Notes: generated from the sequence alone by a model not told the origin. A stretch of 64,000 nt of DNA from Pseudonocardia alni (GCF_002813375.1 NZ_PHUJ01000001.1:44234-108233), one strand, 5' to 3'; shown: positions 27,327 to 35,959, counted from the stretch's first letter. Made by a program: numbers and translations.

Positions 27327-27455
27327 ATGACCAGAACCGCACCCAGTACGGTCACCGCTCGCCCCACCCCGCGCCTCATGATCACCATGGCCGGGCCCGA
27401 GGCGGTGTGGACCGCGGTAGAGGACCCCACCGCGCACCGAGGGCGACGGTCATGA
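27327..27455 (+). CDS. Small hypothetical protein (42 residues)
   Basis: ATG 27327 follows GGAAGG with good spacing. The peptide begins MTRTAPSTVTARPTPR and ends HRGRRS; its TGA overlaps the ATG of the DUF4913 gene (ATGA at 27452-27455). The tight coupling supports a real small gene. No domain recognised. Confidence 0.5.
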   Translation: MTRTAPSTVTARPTPRLMITMAGPEAVWTAVEDPTAHRGRRS

Positions 27456-28159
27456 CCGGCCCGCAGGCGGGTGATCCTCGGATCGAGGAGCTGTTCGAAG
27501 CGGTGGCCGCTCTGCGCGCCACACTGCGCGCTCACGACGAACGCCACTCCTACACCGAGCGCAGACTCGGCGAGCTCGATCAATACAGCCGGGAGCAGGC
27601 CGCGGTCTTGGCAGAGCTCGCACCCCAGATCGACGAACTCGCGGCCGCGACCGCCCCAGGCCCGCCCGACCGCGGCGAGGCCGGGCCAGTGGTGTGGGCG
27701 CGACTGTCCGCCCAGGAGGCTGTAGCCGCGTGGGACGAGCTGGCCCGCTGGATGGACACCATCGCCATCCCCACTCTCGCCCCGACCTGCCGCCAGATCC
27801 CGCCCTGCTGGCCCATGCACCACTGGGGCCGCGAAACCCTGTCCTGGCTCCACCAGACCCACGTCCACGCCTACGGCCCCGACGGCTCCCCGGTCCTGGT
27901 CGCGGACTGGCACACCCGTTGGGTCCCGACCGCCTACGCCATGATCGACACCAAACAAGCCGCCCGCGCCGGCTACTGCTCCACCAGCGAGCACCGCTGC
28001 GACCGGGTCGAAAACGCCGAGCCCTTGCGTACTCAGGACTGGGGGCCCTGGCTCATCCAGGCCTGTAACGACGACATGGCGGTGCGGGCCACCCCGCACG
28101 CACACCGAGACGAGTCGCCGCCCACCCCCGCCCAGCCCAGCGGAGGGAGCCCGGCATGA
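27452..28159 (+). CDS. DUF4913 domain protein
   Basis: A 235-residue protein. An N-terminal coiled-coil stretch (residues ~10-65) is followed by the Trp-rich region AWDELARWMDTIAIPTLAPT, IPPCWPMHHWGRETLSWLHQ and DWHTRWVPTAY, which matches the DUF4913 pattern (W-L-CW-H-EL-L-W) found on actinomycete plasmids and conjugative elements. Function of DUF4913 is unknown. ATG start overlaps the small gene upstream, and its stop overlaps the next small gene, so four genes form a coupled unit. Confidence 0.75.
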   Translation: MTGPQAGDPRIEELFEAVAALRATLRAHDERHSYTERRLGELDQYSREQAAVLAELAPQIDELAAATAPGPPDRGEAGPVVWARLSAQEAVAAWDELARWMDTIAIPTLAPTCRQIPPCWPMHHWGRETLSWLHQTHVHAYGPDGSPVLVADWHTRWVPTAYAMIDTKQAARAGYCSTSEHRCDRVENAEPLRTQDWGPWLIQACNDDMAVRATPHAHRDESPPTPAQPSGGSPA

Positions 28160-28326
28160 CTCGCTCTAAGGACGCCTCTCCCACCGGTAGCGGCGACGGC
28201 CGGGAAGGTCGGTGGCGCACGCTGGGTGACACTCCCGACGAGGCTGCGGCCCGGTCGGGTCTGCCTACCGGTGGCCGCCCCTGTTCTGACGGGCGTGAGC
28301 CGGTGATGACGGAACGCCATACTTGA
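28156..28326 (+). CDS. Small hypothetical protein (56 residues)
   Basis: ATG 28156 overlaps the DUF4913 stop (ATGA). The product is hydrophilic (begins MTRSKDASPTGSGDGREG, ends MTERHT) and lacks any recognisable domain. Last gene of the 26.3-28.3 kb coupled series; a strong terminator follows at 28476. Confidence 0.5.
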   Translation: MTRSKDASPTGSGDGREGRWRTLGDTPDEAAARSGLPTGGRPCSDGREPVMTERHT

Positions 28327-28475
28327 CCTTGGTCAACAAGAGCTGCCGTGCAGCTCCCCGTCGAGCAGCGGCCCGCTTCCGACGCACACATCGTCCCGAT
28401 GTCCTCATACCGCCCTCATCCCAGCTTCCAGGGTTCTGGCACGACATGGCTGTGCTCCGTCGCCGCGCGGGACGA

Positions 28476-28513
28476 CCACGACCCCGCATTTCGGGTGAAG
28501 TGCGGGGTCGTGG
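28476..28513. terminator. Bidirectional hairpin terminator
   Basis: Perfect 13-base stem CCACGACCCCGCA / TGCGGGGTCGTGG with a 12-base loop, followed by CCTTCTT. It lies between convergent genes ending at 28326 (+) and 28610 (-) and probably stops transcription from both. Confidence 0.8.
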
Positions 28514-28609
28514 CCTTCTTGCGGGGGTGCCCGGTCGGAGGTCTGGTGCGTGACTACTCAGGTGACCCCGACCGGGCACCGGTCGGTGAGTGGTATGGAG
28601 TTCAGGGAA

Positions 28610-29326
28610 TCACTGGAAGGTGATCTCGTGCATGATCCCGAAGCCGGGGTTGTAGACCACGGTGGTGACGCCGGTGGTCTGGGTGTCGGCGCAGACCTGG
28701 CCGGAGACCTTCCCGCCTGGGGTGAGCTGCCCGGTGTTGAGCGCCTTGTCGGCGTTGAACGGGATGTTCGCCGTCACCTCGACCCCGTCCTTGGTGCGGA
28801 ACTTCCAGTCGAACGGGGAGAACGACTTCTGGGAGTCGGCCTCGTTCCGGAGCGTGACCGTGGCGCATGCCTGGGTACCGAGGTAGGGCTGGGAGAGTTC
28901 CTTTGGAGCTTGAGCGGTGACGATCATGCCGCCCGCGTTGACCTCTTCGCCGAACGAGGCGGTCTTCTTCCCGTAGCCGTCGGCGTTCTCTTCGGCGGCC
29001 GGGACCGCCTCGGCCTGCGCCGGCGCCGCGGAGGCCGGTGCGGCAGCGGCAGGGGCCGCGGCTGCGGTGGTGTCAGCGGGTTCGTCCTTGCCGCCGTTGA
29101 TCATGCCGACCAGGACGAGCAGGCCGACGACCGCGACGACCCAGCGTAGCTTCCCGCCCTTCTTCTTCGGCGGCTCCGGCGGCGGGGGCGGGGTGGCGGC
29201 CCACTGCTGCTGCGGCGGGCCCCCACTGCTGGGGCTGCCCGTACTGGGGCTGGCCAGCGGGTCCAGGCCGGTAGGGGGCGGGTTCTGCGGGCTGTTGGGG
29301 CCGTACGGAGTAGTCACGTCCGGCAT
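28610..29326 (-). CDS. DUF4352-type surface protein with N-terminal Pro-rich tail and one membrane anchor
   Basis: A 238-residue protein. Residues 1-55 are Pro/Gly/Gln-rich and cytoplasmic, followed by a KKKGGK stop and one transmembrane helix ([15 protein letters not shown]), an Ala/Pro linker, and a C-terminal immunoglobulin-like DUF4352 domain ([40 protein letters not shown]) with two cysteines (ACATV, GQVCAD) likely forming a disulfide. The layout matches actinobacterial exported DUF4352 proteins of unknown role. ATG 29326 lies next to a CobT remnant. Confidence 0.8.
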   Translation of the reverse strand: MPDVTTPYGPNSPQNPPPTGLDPLASPSTGSPSSGGPPQQQWAATPPPPPEPPKKKGGKLRWVVAVVGLLVLVGMINGGKDEPADTTAAAAPAAAAPASAAPAQAEAVPAAEENADGYGKKTASFGEEVNAGGMIVTAQAPKELSQPYLGTQACATVTLRNEADSQKSFSPFDWKFRTKDGVEVTANIPFNADKALNTGQLTPGGKVSGQVCADTQTTGVTTVVYNPGFGIMHEITFQ

Positions 29327-29357
29327 ATCCGCGATCGCCGGAAGGGCGTTTCCTCCC

Positions 29358-29550
29358 CGACGCCGGGATGCCCATGTCCCCGGTGAGCAGGCAGCGGTTC
29401 CCGGCGGCGACCAGGTCGCGGGCGACCTCGATGCCGTGCTCGAGTGCGGCGCGGGCCTGCTCGCGGGTCATGGCCGGGCCGGTGGTCATGTCGGCGGTGC
29501 CGCGGGCGACCTTGCGGGGCAGCAGGCCGGGCACCGGGTCGAGCTCGGAT
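29358..29550 (-). pseudogene. CobT fragment (nicotinate-nucleotide:DMB phosphoribosyltransferase)
   Basis: Minus-strand frame reading [34 protein letters not shown] and [11 protein letters not shown]. This is the conserved middle of CobT, which makes alpha-ribazole phosphate in cobalamin synthesis (family motif TGDMGIGNTT). About 60 residues remain, with no start and no active-site glutamate region. Homology breaks after DMGIP. Confidence 0.8.
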
Positions 29551-29666
29551 CACCGTCGCCGAGTCGATCGGCGTCGGGAACCGCGCCGATCATCAGAAGT
29601 AACTACATGCGGTAGCAGCTCCGCCACGGCTGTCCTGGCGAGCCGCTCACCACACACATACGACAG

Positions 29667-29680
29667 TAGACAATTGTCTA
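29667..29680. promoter_or_regulatory. Perfect 14-base palindrome, candidate operator
   Basis: TAGACAATTGTCTA is a perfect inverted repeat in an AT-rich patch, embedded between CGAC (29661) and GTCG (29686), 23 bases upstream of the GTG start at 29703. Position and symmetry suggest a repressor-binding site controlling that gene, possibly autoregulation. Confidence 0.55.
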
Positions 29681-29702
29681 TTAGAGTCGTAGGGTCGGGA
29701 GC

Positions 29703-30368
29703 GTGGACTCCTCCCCCGCCGACCGGCTCCTCTCTCTGTCGATCACTCTGGCCATCGACCCGCCGATCCCGGCCGATACCGATGTCCACGAGATCGGCCA
29801 GGCCGTGGCCGCAAGGATCGGCAACGACGGGGTCGCGATGACCACGGCCCCCATTCGCGGTGAGCCGATCGGCCGCCTCGGCTGGGTCATCCCCACCACC
29901 ACCAATCGCGCCATGGGCAGCGGCCTCGCCGACTTCGCACGCGTTCTGGAGGCCGCCGCTCGTGAGGGTCTCGAACGCGTCGTCCCCCTGACGACCCCGG
30001 AAAACCGCGGCCGCGTCCGCACCGTCGCCCTGGAAGTCCTCACACTCGACGAGGTCGATCGTCGCCTGGCCATCGACCGCTTCCCCGACGTTGTCGGCAT
30101 CGACGAGGTCTGCCACATCCTCGGCGTGAAACGAGCCATGGCCTACCGCCACACCTCCCGCGACAGCTTCCCCCCGCGTGTCCGCGAGGGGGTCGCGATC
30201 TGGTTCCGCGCCGGCGTCGAGCGCTACGCCGCCGAGCTACGTGGGGAACCAGACCCCATGATCGAGAAGATGCGCAGCCTCGGATACCCCACAGCGCCCG
30301 TTGAGATCGGAACCTCGCCGACGGCCGCAGCCGGTAGGGAGGACATCAAGACCACCGGCCCCAGCTGA
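29703..30368 (+). CDS. Protein with C-terminal AlpA/MerR-like DNA-binding segment
   Basis: A 221-residue protein from GTG 29703. The first ~115 residues are an alpha/beta domain without a recognised motif. Residues ~119-180 read VVGIDEVCHILGVKRAMAYR ... FPPRVREGVAIWFRAGVERY, the layout of small excisionase/AlpA-type winged helices that pick an element boundary or promoter. A palindrome precedes the gene. It may be a regulator of a mobile element. Function otherwise unknown. Confidence 0.6.
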   Translation: MDSSPADRLLSLSITLAIDPPIPADTDVHEIGQAVAARIGNDGVAMTTAPIRGEPIGRLGWVIPTTTNRAMGSGLADFARVLEAAAREGLERVVPLTTPENRGRVRTVALEVLTLDEVDRRLAIDRFPDVVGIDEVCHILGVKRAMAYRHTSRDSFPPRVREGVAIWFRAGVERYAAELRGEPDPMIEKMRSLGYPTAPVEIGTSPTAAAGREDIKTTGPS

Positions 30369-30479
30369 TCCGCAGCCGAGGACGCCCGGCACGGCCTCGC
30401 GCGCGTCGGAGATTCTGCGCTGGCGGGTGGCACCGCCCCGGCCTGACCCACCGCTCACACCGGTCCCCGGAGACGCTGG

Positions 30480-30905
30480 CTACCGTGCCTGGACCCAACT
30501 TGCCACAGCGGCGCGGTTGTGCAGGCTGCAACCGAGCACGTCTGCCTGCGACCTAGCGAGCTCGAAGCTGATCGAAGACCCGTTAGGAGACGGAAGTACG
30601 AGACGCTCTAACGATTGAGCGTTCCGGATGCTGGCCGGCGACAAGCTGACCTGACCTGCTCGGGCTTCCGATCTGCCAACCGCGAGAGTCGCAGCACGGG
30701 CAGCAGCGAAAGTGACGGCCGAATCCTTTCGCCAGGGCAGCGGATAGACGACGACGCCTCGATCGGCGGCCACGGTCAACGTCGTGGTGAAGCTCAGGAC
30801 GTCGACGACTACGGCGATATCGCAGTCCGAAACCACAGCAGCGGCTCCGGCGAGACCCCACTCCATGCGGAGCGAATACGCGCTCTGCCCATGGGCAGCC
30901 GACCC
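30480..30905 (-). pseudogene. 2-phosphosulfolactate phosphatase (ComB-like) fragment
   Basis: Minus-strand frame with QSAYSLRMEWGLAGA, VVVDVLSFTTTLTVAADRG, PWRKDSAVTFAAAR, QVSLSPASIR and RLVLPSPNGSSISFEL, which together are characteristic of ComB-family phosphatases. The acidic metal-site VDVLSF and the SPNGS loop are present. The last third of the protein (after CSLHNRAAVASW) is missing and no clear start is visible. ComB otherwise acts in coenzyme M synthesis; bacterial homologues have uncertain roles. Confidence 0.75.
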
Positions 30906-31031
30906 TGATATCACGCGGTGAACAGTACTTCGATCAGCGATGCAGCGGATGATCACAGTCACCCGAAGACTAGTCCATGACGCGCGGCTCCTCGTCGCAC
31001 CGGCGAAGACTGTCTTCTCCGTGCAGATAGG

Positions 31032-31208
31032 TTCCGGGAGGGCAACGGGCGCATCCAGCGGACGTTCCTGGCCCAGCTCGTCCACTACGCGGGATACGAG
31101 CTGCGCTGGACCGGGATGGACCCGGCCGAGAACAACCGAGCGTCCGCGCTCCCGTTGGCCGGTGGCAGTTCCGCCCTGCACCGGGTCAGACTCCCTCGTG
31201 ACCAGTAG
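31032..31208 (+). pseudogene. Fic-domain protein fragment
   Basis: A 58-codon frame without start begins FREGNGRIQRTFLAQLVHYA, the core of the Fic motif HPFxxGNGR (the HP is just lost at the junction), followed by GYELRWTGMDPAEN typical of the next Fic helices. Fic enzymes AMPylate or phosphorylate targets and often act as toxins. Catalytic histidine missing; dead fragment. Confidence 0.8.
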
Positions 31209-31413
31209 CCCGGACCAGATCTGGACTAGGGAGCCCCTGAGCGCGATTGGGCGGGCTCCCGGATCGCTGTCGTCATGCCTTCTCGCCGGTCGTACTGCTA
31301 CGAACTCGTGGATCCGTTGCTCCACCTGAGTCACCCGACTCCGCAACCCTGCGCTCGACACCACGAACGTTCCGGTGGGACTAGATCTGCGCTGTGCTGC
31401 ACTGTGGACGACT

Positions 31414-32214
31414 ATGGGTAACTACGACCTGCACGCGGTGCTCGACTGCGCCGTGTCAGCTGCGCGGACCGCCGGGCGGGAGATCGCCCGCGCGGCGCAG
31501 GCGGACGGCGGGCCGGTACTGCGGATGAAGGACGGCGTCGAGCCGGTCACGGACTCCGACCTGCGCTCGGACCGGATCATCCGGGGCGTACTCGGCAGCT
31601 GCATCCCAAGCGTCCCAGTGTTGAGCGAGGAGTCCGGTGACCTGCCCGTCGTCGGCGAGGGACCGTTGTGGATCGTCGACCCGATCGATGGGACGGCGAA
31701 CTTCGCACGCGGGCACCGCTACGTCGCCGTCTCGATCGCCTTTGCCATCGACGGCGTCGTCCAGGCTGGCGTGGTGCACGCTCCCCTGCTGGACGAGACG
31801 TTCACCGCGATCCTCGGGCGGGGAGCCGCTCTGGACGGAGCCCCGATCGGGGTGACCGACCGGGGCTCGCTCGCCGACGCGATCGTCAGCACCGGGTTCC
31901 CGCACGTCCGCCCCGACATCGACGCGCTCGTCGAACGCATCCGCCGGCTGATCACGCACTGCCAGGACATCCGCCGGGCGTCCTCGCCCGCTCTCGACCT
32001 CGCTTGGCTTGCCGCCGGACGCCTGGATGCGCACACCGAGACCCTGCACCCATAGGACGTCGCGGCCGGCGGCCTGATCGCGACCGAGGCCGGCGCTGTG
32101 CGCACACTCCTGCCGGGACCTGCCCGGACGCTGCCGCCGGACCTGGACGGCGCCGAGGTGCTCTTTGCGGTGCCGGGCATCAGTGACCTGCTCAAGCACC
32201 TGCTGAGCGAGTAG
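31414..32214 (+). pseudogene. Inositol monophosphatase family gene with in-frame TAG
   Basis: From ATG 31414 the protein has the metal/phosphate motifs of the family: EPVTDSDLRSDR, LSEESGD (~residues 70-76) and WIVDPIDGTANFARG. A single TAG at 32053-32055 interrupts it; the frame resumes at once as DVAAGGLIATEAGA and runs to a natural TAG at 32212. The family has WDxAAG at this point, so the stop replaces the conserved tryptophan (TGG to TAG). Without the stop, length (~266 residues) and all motifs are normal. The downstream aspartate of WDxAAG is a metal ligand, so the truncated product is probably inactive. Confidence 0.85.
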
Positions 32215-32275
32215 CTGGACCAGCCGCGGAGGGGCATCGTGAGCGATCGGGACGTAAGGGCCGCAGGAACGTAGG

Positions 32276-32739
32276 CATCGTGTGAGCCGGTTGTTGCCGA
32301 ACCGGACACCGCGGTAGTTTCTGGGAACCGACCTACCTGATCCGCAGGGGAGTCAGCGCGCTGCCGCGCGTCTCCGGCCAGGAGGTCGCCCCCACGGACG
32401 CCGATCAGCCCGATCTGTGGCGATCGCAGGGCAGCCCCGCGCCGATTGTGCTGTGGGACATGCTTGACGGTCCGATGCCGCGAGGGCTTCTCGGTGTCGG
32501 TGACCCGAACGTCCACCTCGTCGATGACCGGTGGACCCTGTTCGTCGGCGGCTTCACCACCACGTTCCGCAACCGCCTGTTCCGCGCGCACCTGGTCGAC
32601 GAGGCGACCGGTCCCAGCGGTCCATGGCGGGTCGACCGCGCCCCTCGGGGCCGGGCCCGACCGCTGACCGCCGACCCGCCGAAGGGCAGTCGGGACGCTG
32701 CGGGCATGCACACCCCGAGCTACGTCCCGCCGGCTGCGT
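32276..32739 (+). repeat. Long inverted repeat, copy 2 (partner at 24686-25138), carrying a glycosidase fragment
   Basis: Essentially identical to the reverse complement of 24686-25138. It encodes the same glycosidase N-terminal blades (FWEPTYLIRRGVSALP through GMHTPSYVPPAA). At 32739 it switches into an unrelated flavin monooxygenase fragment, while copy 1 continues through further blades. Confidence 0.9.
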
Positions 32740-33060
32740 CGTCATGCCGGCCTGGTCGTCGGAACGGTGCGCGTTGGTGGGTGACGCGGCCTTCTGCCCG
32801 TCGCCGATGTCGGGCCAGGGCACCGGGCTGGCACTAGTCGGCGCCTACGTGCTGGCCGGTGAGCTCGCCGCCGGCGGGTGGAACCCGACAGTGGGGTTCG
32901 CTGGATACGAGCGCCTGATGCGCTCGTACGTCGAGCGCGACCAAGGCGTCGTCAGGCCCGACAGCGCCGACGAGGCGGACGCGGGCCCCAGCGGGAAGGC
33001 CTCGGAAGCCGACGTCATTTGGGGCCGCCGCCGGCGGCATCGAGCTGCCGCAGTACCCGC
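32740..33060 (+). pseudogene. FAD-dependent monooxygenase C-terminal fragment
   Basis: The frame continues from the glycosidase repeat as RCALVGDAAFCPSPMSGQGT, GLALVGAYVLAGELAA and YERLMRSYVERDQ. GDAAxxxSPxxGQGxxxA is the second FAD-binding motif of PHBH-fold aromatic/antibiotic monooxygenases (TetX-like). The N-terminal GxGxxG dinucleotide site is absent. Homology fades near 33060. Confidence 0.8.
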
Positions 33061-33448
33061 ATTCATGAGCCGTCGGGTGTGCGGCGACTCCGGACCACCG
33101 TGCCCCGCGCCACGTGATCGCGCAGAGAGCGTCGTTCGCTCTGCCCGGTACGGCCCCGATCCTCAGGGGGCTGGACATCTGGTCCACCGTCGTCGGACCC
33201 GCCTGGCTCACGCCTCCGCCCGGCGACGAAACAGTGACCCGTCCCGCACTCGTCACGGCACGATTTGACCTGCAGTGACCCCCGTGAGCGACTTACACCA
33301 TCCGAGGGAACGCCACCAGGATCGAAGTATGTGCGCGACAGTCGGCAACTTTGCCCGACGGTCCGATCGCGCGCCCCGGACTGCTCCTGTCGTCGGCGCG
33401 GGCAGGGTGCGCCGGGCTGCGGCGGCAGGCGCACGGGAGTGGCAGGTC
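33061..33448. other. Stretch without recognisable genes
   Basis: About 388 bases between the monooxygenase remnant and the TetR stop. No convincing frame or repeat seen. Confidence 0.4.
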
Positions 33449-34060
33449 TCAGGCGGGAGTGTATGGGCCGGCGTCGACCGTCAGATCGAGTTGACGGTCC
33501 AGGATCGCGAGGACGTCAGTGGTGTCGCGCTGACCGAGCAACATCTTGGTGGCCAGCCCATCGCAGAGGGCCACGAGGGCGTCGGCGTCGGGTAGATGCG
33601 GGGCGATCTCGTCGTCGGGTCGACCACGTGCACCGGCGAGCAGAGAGGCGACCAATCGTTCGAGCTCAGGTGGGGCGTCCCGGAACTGCGCGGCGAGGTC
33701 ACCATCGCCCAGGCTGCGCACGAAGTAGGCGATGTGCACGAGATGGCGGGTCCGGCGGTCCTGGTCGAGGGGCAGCAGTTCGAGCAGCACGCCGCGCAGC
33801 AGGGCCCGGGGCGACTGGTCGGTGGCCCGAGAGAGCCGCTCGGTAGCCGTTGCCGAGCTGTGCTCACCGAGGATCCGCAGCGCCGCGACCAGCAAGGCAT
33901 GACGGTCGCCGAAGTAGTACTGGACTAGTCGCATCGACACGCCCGCCTCGGCCGCGACCTGACGCAACGTCACGTCCTCCAGCCCGGTCGTGCTTGCCAG
34001 TCGCCACACCGCTTCGGCGATCTGTCGGCGTCGTTCCTCATGGTTGACGCGCTTCGGCAT
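33449..34060 (-). CDS. TetR family transcriptional regulator
   Basis: A 203-residue regulator: VTLRQVAAEAGVSMRLVQYY-F (residues ~30-51) is the HTH recognition region, with a C-terminal helical ligand domain (HIAYFVRSLGDGDLAAQF). The YYF-D variation and C-domain resemble BetI/AcrR-type members. ATG 34060 follows GGAAG; an in-frame GTG at 34099 is possible. It is divergent from a small membrane protein and an esterase lipoprotein, with an inverted repeat between, so it probably represses that operon and itself. Confidence 0.9.
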   Translation of the reverse strand: MPKRVNHEERRRQIAEAVWRLASTTGLEDVTLRQVAAEAGVSMRLVQYYFGDRHALLVAALRILGEHSSATATERLSRATDQSPRALLRGVLLELLPLDQDRRTRHLVHIAYFVRSLGDGDLAAQFRDAPPELERLVASLLAGARGRPDDEIAPHLPDADALVALCDGLATKMLLGQRDTTDVLAILDRQLDLTVDAGPYTPA

Positions 34061-34110
34061 CTTCCGCCGATACCCCCGTTCGTGCTGGTTGATCCACACC
34101 GTCCAGCCAG

Positions 34111-34134
34111 TTTATGGTTCGATCGCATCATAAA
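34111..34134. promoter_or_regulatory. Inverted repeat, candidate TetR operator
   Basis: TTTATG and CATAAA arms, 12 bases apart, form a 24-base inverted repeat in the 88-base gap between the divergent TetR gene and the membrane-protein gene. This AT-rich symmetry in GC-rich DNA is the obvious operator candidate. Confidence 0.65.
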
Positions 34135-34148
34135 CGAGGGGGGATGAC

Positions 34149-34373
34149 GTGGGTAAGTACGTGATCGTGCAGGTCCTGGGTGTCGCGCTGCTGGTCCTCG
34201 GAGCGCAGGGAGCGATCCGGCTACTGGTCGACAACTCCGATAGCGGCCTGGTCGGCTGGATCCCGGGCGGTTTCACCGGGTGGTTGATTGCCGACGTGGT
34301 AGTCGTGCTGGTCGGGATCGCGCTGGCGTGGTGGGGTCAGGCCAGGGCCCGAGCGCACGGTTCTACGTCGTGA
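34149..34373 (+). CDS. Small two-span membrane protein
   Basis: A 74-residue protein from GTG 34149 with two hydrophobic helices (YVIVQVLGVALLVLGAQGAI and LIADVVVVLVGIALAWW) and a basic C-terminus. Its TGA overlaps the GTG of the esterase (GTGA at 34370). Probably co-expressed with the esterase and under the divergent TetR. Function unknown. Confidence 0.7.
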   Translation: MGKYVIVQVLGVALLVLGAQGAIRLLVDNSDSGLVGWIPGGFTGWLIADVVVVLVGIALAWWGQARARAHGSTS

Positions 34374-35959
34374 GGCGAAACGGGCCCCGGTGCGGGAGCC
34401 GCGCTCCGGCGATCCATGTGGCCGCGGTCGTCGTCGTGGTTGCGGCGGCGGTTGCCGGCTGCTCGTCCGGGACCGCAGGACCGGTTCCCGGCGTGGGCGG
34501 TGCCGACGAGGTCGTGTCGACCTCCGGCGGTCCGGTGCAGGGACGGGAGGACGGTCCGGTGGTGCGGTTCTCTGGTATTCCATACGCCGCAGCTCCGACC
34601 GGTGACCTGCGGTTCGCCCCACCCAGTCAGCCCGCGCCGTGGTCAGGTGTCCGGGATGCGACCCGGCCCGGCCCGGTCTGCCCGCAGGCCACCGCGACCC
34701 TGCTCCCGGGGCAGGTACCCGCGGAGGACTGCCTGTCGGTGAACGTGACCGCGCCCGCCGTTGCAAGTCCGGGCCTGCGCCCGGTACTCGTGTGGCTGCA
34801 CGGCGGTGGGTTCGTGTTCGGCAGTGGCTCGGACTACGACGCTTCCTCGCTGGCCAGCCGGGGCGACCTGGTCGTGGTGACGGTCAACTACCGGCTGGGG
34901 ATCTTCGGTGGGCTGAGCCTGCCCGAGATGCCCGAGCACAACGTCGGCCTCCAGGACCAGATCGCGGCCCTGCGATGGGTCCGCGACAACGCCACCGCGT
35001 TCGGCGCCGACCCGGACAACGTGACCCTGGCCGGTGAGTCCGCGGGCGCTCTGAGCACGTGCTCGCTACTGGCCTCTCCGGCAACCGACGGCCTGTTCGC
35101 ACGGGCCATCATCGCCAGCGGATCCTGCCGAATGCGCCACCCCGCCGGAGCCCTGAGCCCGACCCTGCCCGCGGTGTCCACGTGGAACAGCGTGGAGGCC
35201 ACCGACGCCTACTCCCGCTCGGTCGCCGCTTCCGTCGGCTGCACCGACCCGGCTACCGTCCTGGGCTGTCTCCGGGCGCAGCCGGTGGACGACCTTGTCG
35301 CTCTAGGCCCAGCCTTCACCACGCTCGCCGTCGGCGGAGCGGTGCTGCCCCGCGACCCGGGCGAGAAGCCGCGCGCCGACTGGGCAACAGAGGTGCCAGT
35401 GCTCTCCGGCAACACCTCCGACGAGCACCTGGGCAACGTCCTGAGCGCCTACCCCGCAGCGACCGCGCAGACCTATCGTTCCGCGCTGTCGCGCAGCTTC
35501 GGCCCGGACGTCGACCAGGTCGCCCGACGCTACCCGCTCGACCAATTCCCGGACCCCGTGCGAGCACTCGCCCGCGTCTACAGCGACAACGACTGGATAT
35601 GCCCGACCGTGTCGACCAACCGCGACTACGCCCGCACCGCACCGGTCTGGACCTACCTGTTCTCCGACCCCGAAGCACCCACCCCGACAGGTGAGACGGT
35701 GCCCCGCCCGGCCGCCGTCCACGGCTCCGACGTCGTCTACACCCTGCCCCTGGCCGGCCAACCGTCTCCGCTGGCACCGGGCCAGCAACACCTGGCCGAT
35801 CAGATGATCGATTACTGGGCCGCGTTCGCCCGCACCGGCGACCCGAACGGTCCCGGCCGCCCGAGCTGGCCCGCCACCACCCCGGGCTTCGTCCCAGCGC
35901 TCGAACTGACCCCGGAACCGGGACCCCGGCCAATCGACGCCTCGACTCGATGCAGCTGA
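34370..35959 (+). CDS. Type-B carboxylesterase lipoprotein
   Basis: A 529-residue protein. A lipoprotein signal (hydrophobic VVVVVAAAVAGC-SS) is followed by a carboxylesterase/COesterase domain: FSGIPYAAAPTGDLRFAPP, oxyanion loop VWLHGGGFVFGSG, nucleophile GESAGAL (serine near residue 222), and C-terminal histidine in VHGSDVVY. CPQ...EDCLSVNV is the usual early disulfide region. Length matches the family. Likely a surface-anchored esterase acting on hydrophobic esters, regulated by the TetR at 33449. Confidence 0.9.
   Translation: MRRNGPRCGSRAPAIHVAAVVVVVAAAVAGCSSGTAGPVPGVGGADEVVSTSGGPVQGREDGPVVRFSGIPYAAAPTGDLRFAPPSQPAPWSGVRDATRPGPVCPQATATLLPGQVPAEDCLSVNVTAPAVASPGLRPVLVWLHGGGFVFGSGSDYDASSLASRGDLVVVTVNYRLGIFGGLSLPEMPEHNVGLQDQIAALRWVRDNATAFGADPDNVTLAGESAGALSTCSLLASPATDGLFARAIIASGSCRMRHPAGALSPTLPAVSTWNSVEATDAYSRSVAASVGCTDPATVLGCLRAQPVDDLVALGPAFTTLAVGGAVLPRDPGEKPRADWATEVPVLSGNTSDEHLGNVLSAYPAATAQTYRSALSRSFGPDVDQVARRYPLDQFPDPVRALARVYSDNDWICPTVSTNRDYARTAPVWTYLFSDPEAPTPTGETVPRPAAVHGSDVVYTLPLAGQPSPLAPGQQHLADQMIDYWAAFARTGDPNGPGRPSWPATTPGFVPALELTPEPGPRPIDASTRCS

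Noticed and set aside
26633..28159. A 508-residue plus-strand open frame as one protein
   Set aside because: Its first half is the shadow of the recombinase-like gene; only the part from ATG 27452 matches DUF4913 and has coupled starts.
30480..31364. A 294-residue minus-strand open frame as one protein
   Set aside because: Only its C-terminal 130 residues match a family (ComB); the rest runs antisense to a clear Fic fragment and has no coding character.
8789..32055. Genetic-code recoding of TAG to tryptophan
   Set aside because: Only two Trp cases, both in sequence that is otherwise debris-associated, and TAG also serves as an ordinary terminator in the window (for example the esterase at 4529); simple G-to-A decay is sufficient.
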